Positions 50,318 through 57,841 of a stretch of 64,000 nucleotides of DNA are shown one piece after another (position 1 is the first letter of the stretch; every line of letters starts with the position of its first letter). Under the pieces are notes generated by a model that saw only the letters and a program-made list of their open reading frames with translations, was not told the origin of the DNA and searched no databases. This DNA is from Caldimonas caldifontis (GTDB lineage: Bacteria; Pseudomonadota; Gammaproteobacteria; Burkholderiales; Burkholderiaceae_C): the NCBI RefSeq assembly GCF_002930615.1, contig NZ_PSNX01000006.1, forward strand, positions 1 to 64,000. The letters are read 5' to 3'. The translations under genes and the position numbers were made by a program.

Positions 50318-50965
50318 TCAGTAGTACCAATCCGGGCGGATTTCGACCGTAGGTCGGTGTCCGTTGACCGGAAGGGCGTTCACGACGTGTTGGTAGATCG
50401 TGCGATTGAGCACGCCGATGCGCTCGATCAGGTGCCAGGGAAAGCTGTGCTCCAGCAGAAACTCGGCTTGCTTGCCTTCCTTACACTGCCGCCAGTCCCT
50501 GGCTTGGACGGCCGCCCAGTCAACTTCGTCGAGGCGTGCCAAATCGCAACGGTCCTCGAACAAGTACGAACCGGCGTTCGAGAGGGTGAAGGCCCACCGC
50601 CTCTGTTGGGCTTGTGCCCAAGCAACGGTGGCGTGAAGATCCGCTTCGAAATGCAGGATCGGGGCCTGTCCACCGCGATAACCCAGCTCCGGATGATTGC
50701 CCTGGTGGATCAGGTACAACATCACCGAGCGCGGGCAGAAGTAGAACGGCACGCAGTCGCCCACGTGCAGGCCGGGGTGGCTGTTCAATGACAGGGTTAA
50801 GCGCCGCTGCTTGATGCCGCTCATTCCGATGGTCGTCCCAGCAGGCGCTCGCCGATTGACCTCCGCGTCGCACCAGAGGAAGCCATCGGCCACGATGGAG
50901 GGCAAACGATCCACATGGGCGATGTGGTAGATCTTGGGCTGCGGGGGTACGAGGCCGTTGGTCAT
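50318..50965 (-). CDS. darT: DarT, DNA ADP-ribosyltransferase toxin (DUF4433)
   Basis: 215 residues. IYHIAHVDRLPSIVADGFLW at the N-terminus, GMSGIKQRRLTLSLNSHPGL, FYFCPRSVMLYLIHQGNH, and KQAEFLLEHSFPW with Glu168 at the place of the catalytic Glu of known DarT enzymes. DarT attaches ADP-ribose to thymidine in single-stranded DNA and blocks phage or host replication; DarG reverses it. The start overlaps the DUF3780 stop (ATGA, 50962-50965), so the toxin is locked into the operon. Confidence 0.93.
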   Translation of the reverse strand: MTNGLVPPQPKIYHIAHVDRLPSIVADGFLWCDAEVNRRAPAGTTIGMSGIKQRRLTLSLNSHPGLHVGDCVPFYFCPRSVMLYLIHQGNHPELGYRGGQAPILHFEADLHATVAWAQAQQRRWAFTLSNAGSYLFEDRCDLARLDEVDWAAVQARDWRQCKEGKQAEFLLEHSFPWHLIERIGVLNRTIYQHVVNALPVNGHRPTVEIRPDWYY

Positions 50966-51591
50966 GCCGTGTCGTCCCCAAACAGGTCCAGCGATGGCCG
51001 GTTGTCGTCGCGGTCGTTGCGGCCGCGGCGGGCGCGGGTGCCGAGCAAATCGCTCTGCGCGACATCACCCAGGGCATGCTGAAGCGCGATGCGCCACCCC
51101 TTGCCGGCGTCCATGACGCCGCCAGTCGCCATGGCGGTCATGCCAAACAGCCACCAGCGCTCCTCGGGCCGAAGCGCCAGCCAGTTCCTCACGGCGACGG
51201 GGATCTTGGCTGCCTCCATCTGCTCGACGGCCCAGGCCAGGACACAGAGTTCCTTGCCGAGCAGGCGATCCACAGGGTTCTCGCCGATCTTCCATGCACT
51301 GGGCTTCAATCCGTGCGCGGTGAGGCGTGCGTTGAAGGCCCGCTGCACCTCGGCACGGATGGCCGTCCAGCGCGGCCGGTCGAGCAAGACGCGGTCGATC
51401 ACCGCGGTGTCCGCCGAGGCCGATTGCAGCCCGAGGTACTCGCTGATCTGAACCTTGCCCGTGCTGCTCTTGGGGATGAGCACCTTGAAGTGATGCGGGT
51501 CCGAGGTCGCGGGCACCCCGAAGCCCAGCGTATGCTGGACTTGCACACGCCCTGCTGGCGTCCGGTGTGCTGCGGCCTTGGCGCGCGTCAT
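50962..51591 (-). CDS. DUF3780 protein (anti-phage associated)
   Basis: 209 residues. HTLGFGVPATSDPHHFKVLI and VISEYLGL-like (VQISEYLGLQS), then AVRNWLALRPEERWWLFGMT and AGKGWRIALQHALG. DUF3780 proteins are known only as companions of DUF499 and DUF1156 in predicted defence loci; the role is unknown. The ATG at 51591 has GGAGGA six bases upstream; the ATG at 51597 overlaps the DUF499 stop more tightly and cannot be excluded. Confidence 0.85.
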   Translation of the reverse strand: MTRAKAAAHRTPAGRVQVQHTLGFGVPATSDPHHFKVLIPKSSTGKVQISEYLGLQSASADTAVIDRVLLDRPRWTAIRAEVQRAFNARLTAHGLKPSAWKIGENPVDRLLGKELCVLAWAVEQMEAAKIPVAVRNWLALRPEERWWLFGMTAMATGGVMDAGKGWRIALQHALGDVAQSDLLGTRARRGRNDRDDNRPSLDLFGDDTA

Positions 51592-51593
51592 GG

Positions 51594-54500
51594 TCATTCC
51601 TCCTGGCTCACGTCGCCCGGCTTGAGCTCAACACCGGCGATCTTTGCGAACTCCTTGAGCGCAAAGCCCGTGTCGAACTGAATGCCTTCCGCAATGGCGA
51701 TGTTGACCAAGGCTTCGGGCTCACCCAGAACGTCGCGAAGGCTGTTGACGACGCCCTCGATCATGGCGGCCGTGATTTCGCGCTCTTGGAAGCGCACAGT
51801 CACGGTGTTTTCGCCTTCGCCAATCTCGATGCGAACGCCCTTGAAACGCGTGCCCGGCTGATCGCGGAAGCGATTGATGACCCCGAATACACGGTCGGTG
51901 GTGTCCAGAGACACACGCTTGCTCTGCAGGCGGGCCGGCTTGGCATCGACGATCTGGACCGTCTTATCGCCGCTGGCCGGGATCTGGAAGTCGGCCGTCT
52001 TGTTGGCTTCGCCCGCCCGTGCAAACACCAGCAGGCGATAAGCACCGGGGCCGATCTCGAAGGGGCCGTCGTACCGAGTGCCGTCCTTAGGGTTGGACCC
52101 GTCCAGTGTGTAGTAGAGATCTGCCCGCGGGGTGGCCTCGAGGCGCACACGGCGCTTGTCGGCAGCCGGTTCGACCTGGTGACGGATCTTCAGGTCGGCC
52201 AACCAGCGCACGGCTGGAGCGCTTTCATGTTGCCCAGTGGTGTCCTTCACCCAGAAGTAGAGGGTCCCCTCCGTCGTCGTGAAGTTGTCGAGGTCATCGA
52301 CCTTCTGGTCCTTGTCCGTGACCTCGGGCTTGGTCGACCAATAGACCACCGGGCTGTCGCCCGCATGGCGAGGCGTCAGACTCAACACCGTCTCTCCCGA
52401 GTCGGCCTTGACGTTGACGACGGACACATTGACCGTGGCCTTGTCCTTGGGGAAGGGGCCTTTCTCGATGTAGCCGTCTTCACCGAGACGCCAGCGACCT
52501 TGCTTCAACGCCTCCGTCTTGAGGGCGTCGAGGCCGCTCGCGCCCGGCATCCAGGGCCAGATGGGCGAGCACTTGGCGCGCGTGACGACGTCCTTCCACG
52601 GCGTGCGGCGGTTGTCCTTGCCGGAGGGCCAGAGGTACTCCTCGGCCTGCGCGAAGTACTCGTCCAGGTTGTCCTTCGTCAGCTCTCGCACGAGCTTGTA
52701 ATCCGCTCTGGGGCTTGCGAGCAGACTCTCGATCTGCGCTTCGGCGGACTGATCGCCCTGGCCGATCTTCAGCCCCTGATCGATGGTGACGCCGGCTAAA
52801 ACGTCGCGGCCATCGACCGGGTCGTTCACCGGGAAGTAGAGGCGGTTGTAGGCGGCCGATAGGGCCTTGCCGAAGCGGTCTTCCGCTTCTTCCAGGCGGT
52901 CGCGCGCTTCTTCGAACAGCGTGTCACCAGGGCGAAGCCGCTTGTGGATCTGCTCGATGGCGTAGAGCTCACGCAGACGCTCCTCGACAGCATCCGCCAA
53001 CAGGCTATCCTGACCCGTGAGCACCAGCAGGTTGTTTTTCTCCTGCTGATAGTCAAAGAAGTTCTGAAGTTCGCTCGGAGGAACCTTGCCATCGGGCTTG
53101 ATGACGATGAGCGTCCGCGGGCCGGAGAGCTTCAATTCATCGAGCTTGGGCAGGACCTGCACATCCTGGTATGCAATCTTGCGAACCGGCTCAAGGATGC
53201 CGGTGAGACGATTGATCAGCGCCTGATCGATCTTGGGCTGAGGGACCTCCTTAGCGTTGCGCTCGATCTGGCGCGAGAGGTTCTCCGTTTCCTTGATAAA
53301 GAAGCGTTGCTCTTCACGGTGCAGGTACCAGGCGGCCTCCCGCAGCCGCTGCATAGCCTGAAGGAATTCGTCAGGCTTGCGCTGCGGGGCAGCCAGGAAC
53401 TCGATGAGCTCGCTCTCGGAAAGGCCGATCCGCCCCCCAACCGCGCGGGACAGGCTCGAGGCCAGCAGCAGGGTCATCACCTGTCGCGCGGCATCAGAGC
53501 CCAGCTCGTCGTCGATGTGTTCGGCAATTGCGTTGCCGTTGTCGGCGATGTCCCGCGTGACGGCCGGCATCAGCTTCGGTGCGATGCGTTCGATCTCGTC
53601 CTTGACCTGATCGTCGTTGAGGTTGAGATGCTGCGTGCCGATCAGGAAGACGTCATCCGTCTCGCGCTCCTCGACGCTCTTGAGGAGTCGGGCGGTAAAC
53701 TGCATCAGGCCACGGGTTTGGCGGAACCCTTCGTTCTCCTTGAACAGCGCGACAAGGTGCTTGAACGAGGGGTGGAAGGGGTAGGTCTCGCGCACCTGCT
53801 CGGCAATCTGCTCGATGCTGCTGGCCACGATGTAGCCGCCGTCTTCGGCCTTCTTGATCTGCTGGGCGTACTCTTCGGCCACATCCGCGATGACGCGCTC
53901 GTCGGGCAGCTCGTCGATGAGCCGCTTCTTGAGGATCTCGTAGATCTCGTTGCCGGCCAGTTGCACCGGTGTGATGGTCATCGCTTGACGGCGCGTCTCC
54001 TGCTGCAGATTGGAGATTGCGTCGGCAAGGGCCTTCGTCTGCGCCTTGTAACTACCCGAGAGATTCGCAACGACAATGGCGCAGTTGGGCAACTCCAGCG
54101 CCGCGCTCATCAAGCTGGAGAGGCTGTAGACCACCATGTTGGCCAGCGTGCCCTGACCGAACACCTGGGTGCTGGCGTTGTCGAGATAGGGTGGCAGCTC
54201 GTCCAGCAGGATCAAGGTCGGCTTGTCGCCGATGATTTCCTTCCACTTGCGTTGATCGACGGCCTTGGGACCGTTGGCCCAGTAGGGCTTGATGGCATCT
54301 TCGGCGCCAAGCTGGCTTGCGATCTCACCCCAGATGTAGTTGTCCGGATTGTTGCGACCGTTGAAGGCGGCGATACGTGCCGTGCCAAAGTCCACACGGG
54401 CAGCGAGATCGGGAGGGAGGACATCGGAACGCAGGTGCGGGTGACGCGCCAGCAGGCCGAGCGCGATCATCATGTGCGTCTTACCGCCACCCATGGCTTG

Positions 54501-54719
54501 GGTGAGCTCGAAGACCGCCTGATCTGACTTGCCCGACAAGCGCAGCAGCCCCTCACGGAACAGCTGCTCCATGCCGTGCGTGACGAAGTTGCGCGAGAAG
54601 AACTCCCGCCCATCCCCCTCGTCATTGATGAGCTCTGCCAGATTCTCGATCCCCTGGCTCATCCGGTAGTCCCGGATGATCGGATTGAACCGGCAGGCCT
54701 GCTTGACCGTCTTGATCAT
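51594..54719 (-). CDS. DUF499 ATPase (anti-phage associated)
   Basis: 1041 residues. Walker A GGGKT at 77-81 (ELTQAMGGGKTHMMIALGLL) and Walker B KPTLILLDELPPYLDN. The middle includes VKDEIERIAPKLMPAVTRDI, and the C-terminal third is beta-rich (RADLYYTLDGSNPKDGTRYD, a chitobiase/BNR-like repeat). DUF499 is a large AAA+-type ATPase, the core of this system, perhaps sensing or translocating foreign DNA. The ATG at 54719 overlaps the RHH stop; the frame is open to 55079 but that part is not homologous to the family. Confidence 0.9.
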   Translation of the reverse strand: MIKTVKQACRFNPIIRDYRMSQGIENLAELINDEGDGREFFSRNFVTHGMEQLFREGLLRLSGKSDQAVFELTQAMGGGKTHMMIALGLLARHPHLRSDVLPPDLAARVDFGTARIAAFNGRNNPDNYIWGEIASQLGAEDAIKPYWANGPKAVDQRKWKEIIGDKPTLILLDELPPYLDNASTQVFGQGTLANMVVYSLSSLMSAALELPNCAIVVANLSGSYKAQTKALADAISNLQQETRRQAMTITPVQLAGNEIYEILKKRLIDELPDERVIADVAEEYAQQIKKAEDGGYIVASSIEQIAEQVRETYPFHPSFKHLVALFKENEGFRQTRGLMQFTARLLKSVEERETDDVFLIGTQHLNLNDDQVKDEIERIAPKLMPAVTRDIADNGNAIAEHIDDELGSDAARQVMTLLLASSLSRAVGGRIGLSESELIEFLAAPQRKPDEFLQAMQRLREAAWYLHREEQRFFIKETENLSRQIERNAKEVPQPKIDQALINRLTGILEPVRKIAYQDVQVLPKLDELKLSGPRTLIVIKPDGKVPPSELQNFFDYQQEKNNLLVLTGQDSLLADAVEERLRELYAIEQIHKRLRPGDTLFEEARDRLEEAEDRFGKALSAAYNRLYFPVNDPVDGRDVLAGVTIDQGLKIGQGDQSAEAQIESLLASPRADYKLVRELTKDNLDEYFAQAEEYLWPSGKDNRRTPWKDVVTRAKCSPIWPWMPGASGLDALKTEALKQGRWRLGEDGYIEKGPFPKDKATVNVSVVNVKADSGETVLSLTPRHAGDSPVVYWSTKPEVTDKDQKVDDLDNFTTTEGTLYFWVKDTTGQHESAPAVRWLADLKIRHQVEPAADKRRVRLEATPRADLYYTLDGSNPKDGTRYDGPFEIGPGAYRLLVFARAGEANKTADFQIPASGDKTVQIVDAKPARLQSKRVSLDTTDRVFGVINRFRDQPGTRFKGVRIEIGEGENTVTVRFQEREITAAMIEGVVNSLRDVLGEPEALVNIAIAEGIQFDTGFALKEFAKIAGVELKPGDVSQEE

Positions 54720-54913
54720 GAGCGCACTCCGCTGTTGTTCTCGGCTTCGTCGGAGGGCGGAATCTCGATCCCTCGCTGTTCGCAATAGTCGCGAATCAGG
54801 ACCTCGACCATGTTGGCGATGGACCGATGTTCGAGATTCGCCGCGAGGCGCAGCGCTTCCTTGAGAGCGGGATCGATCCGAAAGGTCAGCGTAGCGGTCT
54901 TGCTTGCGGCCAT
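54716..54913 (-). CDS. ribbon-helix-helix regulator heading the defence operon
   Basis: 65 residues. KTATLTFRIDPALKEALRLA followed by NLEHRSIANMVEVLIRDYCE is a CopG/MetJ-type RHH domain. The ATG at 54913 follows GGAGAGG; a GTG at 54931 is an alternative. The gene is first in the operon and translationally coupled to the DUF499 gene. It most likely represses its own promoter at 54946-54974 through the ACTGCA half-sites, keeping methylase, toxin and helicase in balance. Confidence 0.85.
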   Translation of the reverse strand: MAASKTATLTFRIDPALKEALRLAANLEHRSIANMVEVLIRDYCEQRGIEIPPSDEAENNSGVRS

Positions 54914-54929
54914 AGCCTCTCCGGAAGCC

Positions 54930-54974
54930 ACTGCAAATGTACTGCATTCTACAGTATCGACTCGGCTTCGGCAA
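54930..54974 (-). promoter_or_regulatory. defence-operon promoter with RHH half-sites
   Basis: On the minus strand a -35 TTGCCG (54969-54974) and -10 TAGAAT (54946-54951) are 17 bases apart. On the plus strand three half-sites cover the -10 and start region: ACTGCA at 54930-54935, ACTGCA at 54941-54946, and the inverted TACAGT at 54950-54955. The direct 11-bp spacing and inverted pair fit a small RHH repressor binding as dimers side by side. Confidence 0.65.
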
Positions 54975-55108
54975 TGCGATGCAAGTCGGCAATCCGCCTC
55001 GGTCTGCTGCCTTGCCGAAGCTCGGGATGGGTGGCTCTCCAGGCGTTTGGAGGGAAGTGGCGGGGGTGACCGGCGTCATGGACTGACGTTGTTGTTGGCA
55101 GGAGTCTC

Positions 55109-55139
55109 ATGAACGCGCTGTTCTGCCAAGAAGCCAAGC
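55109..55139 (-). repeat. leader repeat, copy C
   Basis: On the minus strand it reads GCTTGGCTTCTTGGCAG then AACAGCGCGTTCAT, 29 bases before an ATG at 55079 that stays in frame with the DUF499 gene. It matches copies A and B in the prophage, 38 kb away, in sequence and in position relative to an ATG. Confidence 0.6.
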
Positions 55140-55277
55140 TCGGCATAGCGCTGACGCGTTACTCAACGACTCTCTGGCGGCCAAATCGTCGAATCCACGC
55201 CCTCAAGGCCAAGGCGTTGCTATCTGGCTCGGGTATGGAGCGCGGGTTCGGTTCCGTGTTCCGCCACCAAAACCCAA

Positions 55278-55307
55278 AATCCCAACCCTTATCGGTTGGG
55301 ATTCTTT
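55278..55307. terminator. bidirectional hairpin terminator
   Basis: Stem AATCCCAACC (55278-55287), loop CTTATC, stem GGTTGGGATT (55294-55303), then CTTTT. An A-rich stretch on the other side (AAAACCCAAAAT) supports use in both directions. Confidence 0.75.
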
Positions 55308-55541
55308 TGCCCTGAGCGCCAGTGTTGGCGCGGTTCCGGCCCGTTGCCTCGTGAGCGCTGCACCGCCAAACGACGCCGTTTCGGAGTACTTCTCGCCTCT
55401 CTGCTGCCGTTTTTCTCTGCTGGGCTCGTGAGCGTTCACCGAGCCAGAGCCAGCACTGGCGCGGGTTTCCGGCTTCCGGGTTGCGATTGTGAATTGGTCG
55501 GCCGTTGGTTACCGAATCTGCACTGCTCACCTCATCTTGCA

Positions 55542-55961
55542 TCAAGGTACGGCGAGCTCGGCGGCAGATACTGGTTGAGACAGTTCGCACAGGATGCCGC
55601 ACTGTTCGGCGCTTCTGCCTTCGGAACACATTTCCCTCAAGGATCTGAGCTGCTGCTCAAGTGCGCTCAGTTCCTGGATACGCACCGCGACCTGCTCGAT
55701 GTGTGCCTCAAGAACACGGTTGACCTCACTGCAATCTTGGGTTGGCACGTTCTTGAGGCGCAACAGCACACGAATCTCGTCGAGCGTCATGTCCAGCGAA
55801 CGACAGCGGCGAATGAAAAGCAAGCGTTCGACGTGCGCGTCGCCATATAAGCGGAAATTGCCCGCGCTCCGGGACGGGGGCGGCAGGAGTCCTTCCTGCT
55901 CATAAAAGCGAATCGTTTGAATCGGACACCCGGTTTGCCGGGCAAGCGCTCCGATCTGCAT
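55542..55961 (-). CDS. CadR/PbrR-type Cd(II)/Pb(II) regulator (MerR family)
   Basis: 139 residues. The winged HTH IGALARQTGCPIQTIRFYEQ and CADR-type helix are followed by metal-binding Cys77, Cys112 and Cys121 (REMCSEGRSAEQCGILCELS). The Cys arrangement fits CadR/PbrR, which respond to Cd(II), Pb(II) or Zn(II). The His-rich C-terminal tail of Pseudomonas CadR is missing, closer to PbrR. Divergent from the efflux gene across the dyad promoter at 55988-56018. Confidence 0.88.
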   Translation of the reverse strand: MQIGALARQTGCPIQTIRFYEQEGLLPPPSRSAGNFRLYGDAHVERLLFIRRCRSLDMTLDEIRVLLRLKNVPTQDCSEVNRVLEAHIEQVAVRIQELSALEQQLRSLREMCSEGRSAEQCGILCELSQPVSAAELAVP

Positions 55962-55987
55962 AGCTGCAACCCCTTTTTATCATCGAC

Positions 55988-56018
55988 TTGACTCTATAGT
56001 AGCTATAGAGTGTTAAAT
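55988..56018 (+). promoter_or_regulatory. MerR-type promoter of the efflux gene (19-bp spacer)
   Basis: TTGACT (55988-55993) and TTAAAT (56013-56018) are 19 bases apart. The arms ACTCTATAG (55991-55999) and CTATAGAGT (56003-56011) form a perfect dyad around TAG. The over-long spacer and the dyad indicate activation by the divergent CadR/PbrR-type regulator. Confidence 0.88.
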
Positions 56019-56094
56019 CTCAAAATACCCTCCGGATGCTTGCTGGTTTCTGCAAGAGCCTCGCCGGATCAGGAACGAGAAGAATCAAGGACCA

Positions 56095-56997
56095 ATGACT
56101 ATGACTGATGAATGCCAGAAATCCTGCGGATGTGCGTCCGAGCGGAAGGCGGAGTCCATGACGGGTGCCACGCCGACCGGGACGGGAAGGATGAGTCTGT
56201 TCTCGGTGCCGAAGATGGACTGCCCTTCGGAGGAGCGCATGATCCGGCTCGCGCTCGAGAATACGAGCGGGCTGGCCGCACTCGAGTTCGATCTTGGCAA
56301 GCGCGAGTTGCGTGTTTTTCACGACGGCCCCGTCGAACCCATTGCAAGCAAGCTTGAAAGTCTCGGCTTGGGCGCCCGTCTCATTGCGTCAACTGAATCG
56401 AATGGCCCGCACACTGTCGATGGGCAAAGCGACAGCCAGCCGTCCTCCGAGCAAGAGTCTCGCGCTCTCAAATGGTTGCTTGCCATCAACGCCGCCATGT
56501 TTGTCGTCGAAGTGACGACCGGGTGGATTGCGCAGTCCACGGGGCTCATGGCTGACTCACTGGACATGTTCGCGGATGCCGCCGTCTACGGGCTCGCGCT
56601 CTACGCCGTCGGCCGTCATACCGGGCACCAGCTGAAGGCGGCGCGGTTGTCAGGCTGGCTGCAACTGTTGCTCGCGCTCGGCGCAATGTCCGAGGTGCTG
56701 CGCCGCTTCGTCTTTGGTAGCGAGCCCGAGCCACCGCTCATGATTGGGATCGCGCTCGTTGCGCTCATTGCAAACGTTACCTGCCTTGTCTTGATCTCCA
56801 GTCATCGAAAAGGCGGCGCTCACATGAAGGCAAGCTGGATCTTCTCCACGAACGACGTGCTGGCAAACCTGGGGGTGATCGCGGCCGGGGCGTTGGTCGC
56901 CTGGACAGGATCGCGTTACCCCGATTTGGTGATTGGCTCGCTCATCGCGCTGCTGGTATTGAACGGTGCGCGGCGCATCCTGCGCCTCGGTGCCTGA
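56095..56997 (+). CDS. cation efflux protein (CDF family, CzcD-like) with metal-binding N-terminus
   Basis: 300 residues. The first 100 residues hold Cys-rich DECQKSCGCASE and an HMA-like domain (SLFSVPKMDCPSEERMIRLA). The rest has about six membrane spans (LKWLLAINAAMFVVEVTTG, LMADSLDMFADAAVYGLALY with the metal-site Asp residues, and DVLANLGVIAAGALVAW). It exports Cd(II), Zn(II) or Pb(II) by proton antiport. Under CadR/PbrR-type control. The ATG at 56095 follows AAGG closely; the ATG at 56101 has better spacing and would shorten it by two residues. Confidence 0.87.
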   Translation: MTMTDECQKSCGCASERKAESMTGATPTGTGRMSLFSVPKMDCPSEERMIRLALENTSGLAALEFDLGKRELRVFHDGPVEPIASKLESLGLGARLIASTESNGPHTVDGQSDSQPSSEQESRALKWLLAINAAMFVVEVTTGWIAQSTGLMADSLDMFADAAVYGLALYAVGRHTGHQLKAARLSGWLQLLLALGAMSEVLRRFVFGSEPEPPLMIGIALVALIANVTCLVLISSHRKGGAHMKASWIFSTNDVLANLGVIAAGALVAWTGSRYPDLVIGSLIALLVLNGARRILRLGA

Positions 56998-57031
56998 AGC
57001 AGCGAGCGCGGGACATGCCGCCCCGGCAATA

Positions 57032-57238
57032 TCAACGACTGAATTCCCGCCCTGGAATTTCACGCTGCGCTGCCCAATCCAATGGCAAGGCTCGCCGGAT
57101 CAGGCGCTCCAGCACAAGCCCGACTGCCTTTTCCACCACGCACGCCTCGACGATGTCAGGTGCAAGCCGGGTCAGTTGCGCGATCCGACTTGCATGCCCC
57201 CGGTCAATGCTCTCGGCTGCCGCGATCTCGGTGATGGA
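57032..57238 (-). pseudogene. C-terminal relic of a recombinase-partner HTH protein
   Basis: Without a start, the minus frame reads ITEIAAAESIDRGHASRIAQ, then LTRLAPDIVEACVVEKAVGL and ALPLDWAAQREIPG. It aligns with the C-terminal half of the HTH protein at 2524-2991, including the identical LAPDIVEA. The break at about 57238 falls exactly where the EAL-domain fragment begins on the other strand, so a recombination or deletion joined two broken genes. Confidence 0.7.
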
Positions 57239-57240
57239 GG

Positions 57241-57642
57241 GTCACGCGCGCCCTGACCTCGGCCGGGTTTGCGCTGTCCATCGATGATTTCGGCACCGGG
57301 TATTCCTCACTGGCTTACCTCAAGCGATTTCCCGTTCATAAACTGAAGATCGACATCTCGTTCGTGCGGGACATGCTGACCGATCGCAACGATCTCGCCA
57401 TTGTGTCCGCCATCGTTGCCATGGCGAAGAGCCTCGGCCTCAAGACCCTGGCCGAAGGTGTGGAAGAGGCAGCGCAGGCGGAACACTTGCTGGCATTGGG
57501 TTGCGACGAAGCACAGGGGTATTACTTCGCCCGTCCGGAGCCGGCCGAGGTTTTCGCGCGCAGGTGGTTGCAAAGCGCATGTCCGAGTCATGATCTCGGT
57601 CAGGACGTGGATCGCCAAGAGCAAGGCCACCTCGGTACATGA
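57241..57642 (+). pseudogene. C-terminal half of an EAL-domain (c-di-GMP phosphodiesterase) gene
   Basis: About 133 codons read FALSIDDFGTGYSSLAYLKR, FPVHKLKIDISFVRDM and AEGVEEAAQAEHLLALGCDE with AQGYYFARPEPAEVF. These are the C-terminal motifs of EAL domains (DDFGTG, K-x-D, E-x-V-E, G-Y-x-F). The EAL signature itself and everything upstream is missing, so it cannot be active. The last 25 residues do not look like an EAL ending. Confidence 0.85.
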
Positions 57643-57841
57643 CGGCAAAGCCGCTCCATGGCACCGGGCCCCGGCGCATGATCACGCCCTCGAGTTCTCT
57701 CAAACTCTTCGTAGCGTTCACGCTGATCCGTGATCGGGAGCCGTCAGCCCGGTCGGTTCAACAGCGATCGGGGCCATTGCCTCTGCGAAAGCGCACAGAC
57801 CAAAGGCACTTGGGCTGGCTCGCCCCAACTGCTTCACCTCA

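Larger units (their letters stand above)
54975..55541. other. non-coding stretch between the defence operon and cadR-type gene
   Basis: No convincing gene. A long minus-strand frame (to 55629) has composition unlike its neighbours and no family. Contents: leader repeat copy C (55109-55139) and a terminator (55278-55303). The stretch 55310-55540 shows nothing I can name. A tRNA-like end at about 55235-55265 does not fold as a tRNA. Confidence 0.5.

Noticed and set aside
43450-54913. Classification of the operon as DISARM or BREX
   Set aside because: A PLD domain, SNF2 helicase and methylase occur in DISARM, but the DUF1998 proteins (DrmA/DrmB) are missing. BREX PglZ and BrxC/PglY are missing too. 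DUF499, DUF3780 and DUF1156 define a different group.
54720-55079. N-terminal extension of the DUF499 protein from an ATG at 55079
   Set aside because: The extension overlaps the RHH gene and its promoter, is Arg/Ser-rich without a family match, and the ATG at 54719 fits the start of the conserved region.
55225-55275. tRNA-like 3' end (GGTTCGGTTCC and CCACCA) that could be an attachment site
   Set aside because: The T-arm does not pair properly and no acceptor or anticodon stem was found upstream.
55159-55629. Minus-strand frame of 156 codons between the defence operon and the cadR-type gene
   Set aside because: Composition is rich in Arg, Asn and Trp without a recognisable domain, and it runs through the hairpin terminator at 55278.
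56060-57104. 14-bp direct repeat CTCGCCGGATCAGG at 56060-56073 and 57091-57104 flanking the efflux gene
   Set aside because: Short and GC-rich, with no element-like structure between the copies; chance or minor duplication is as likely.
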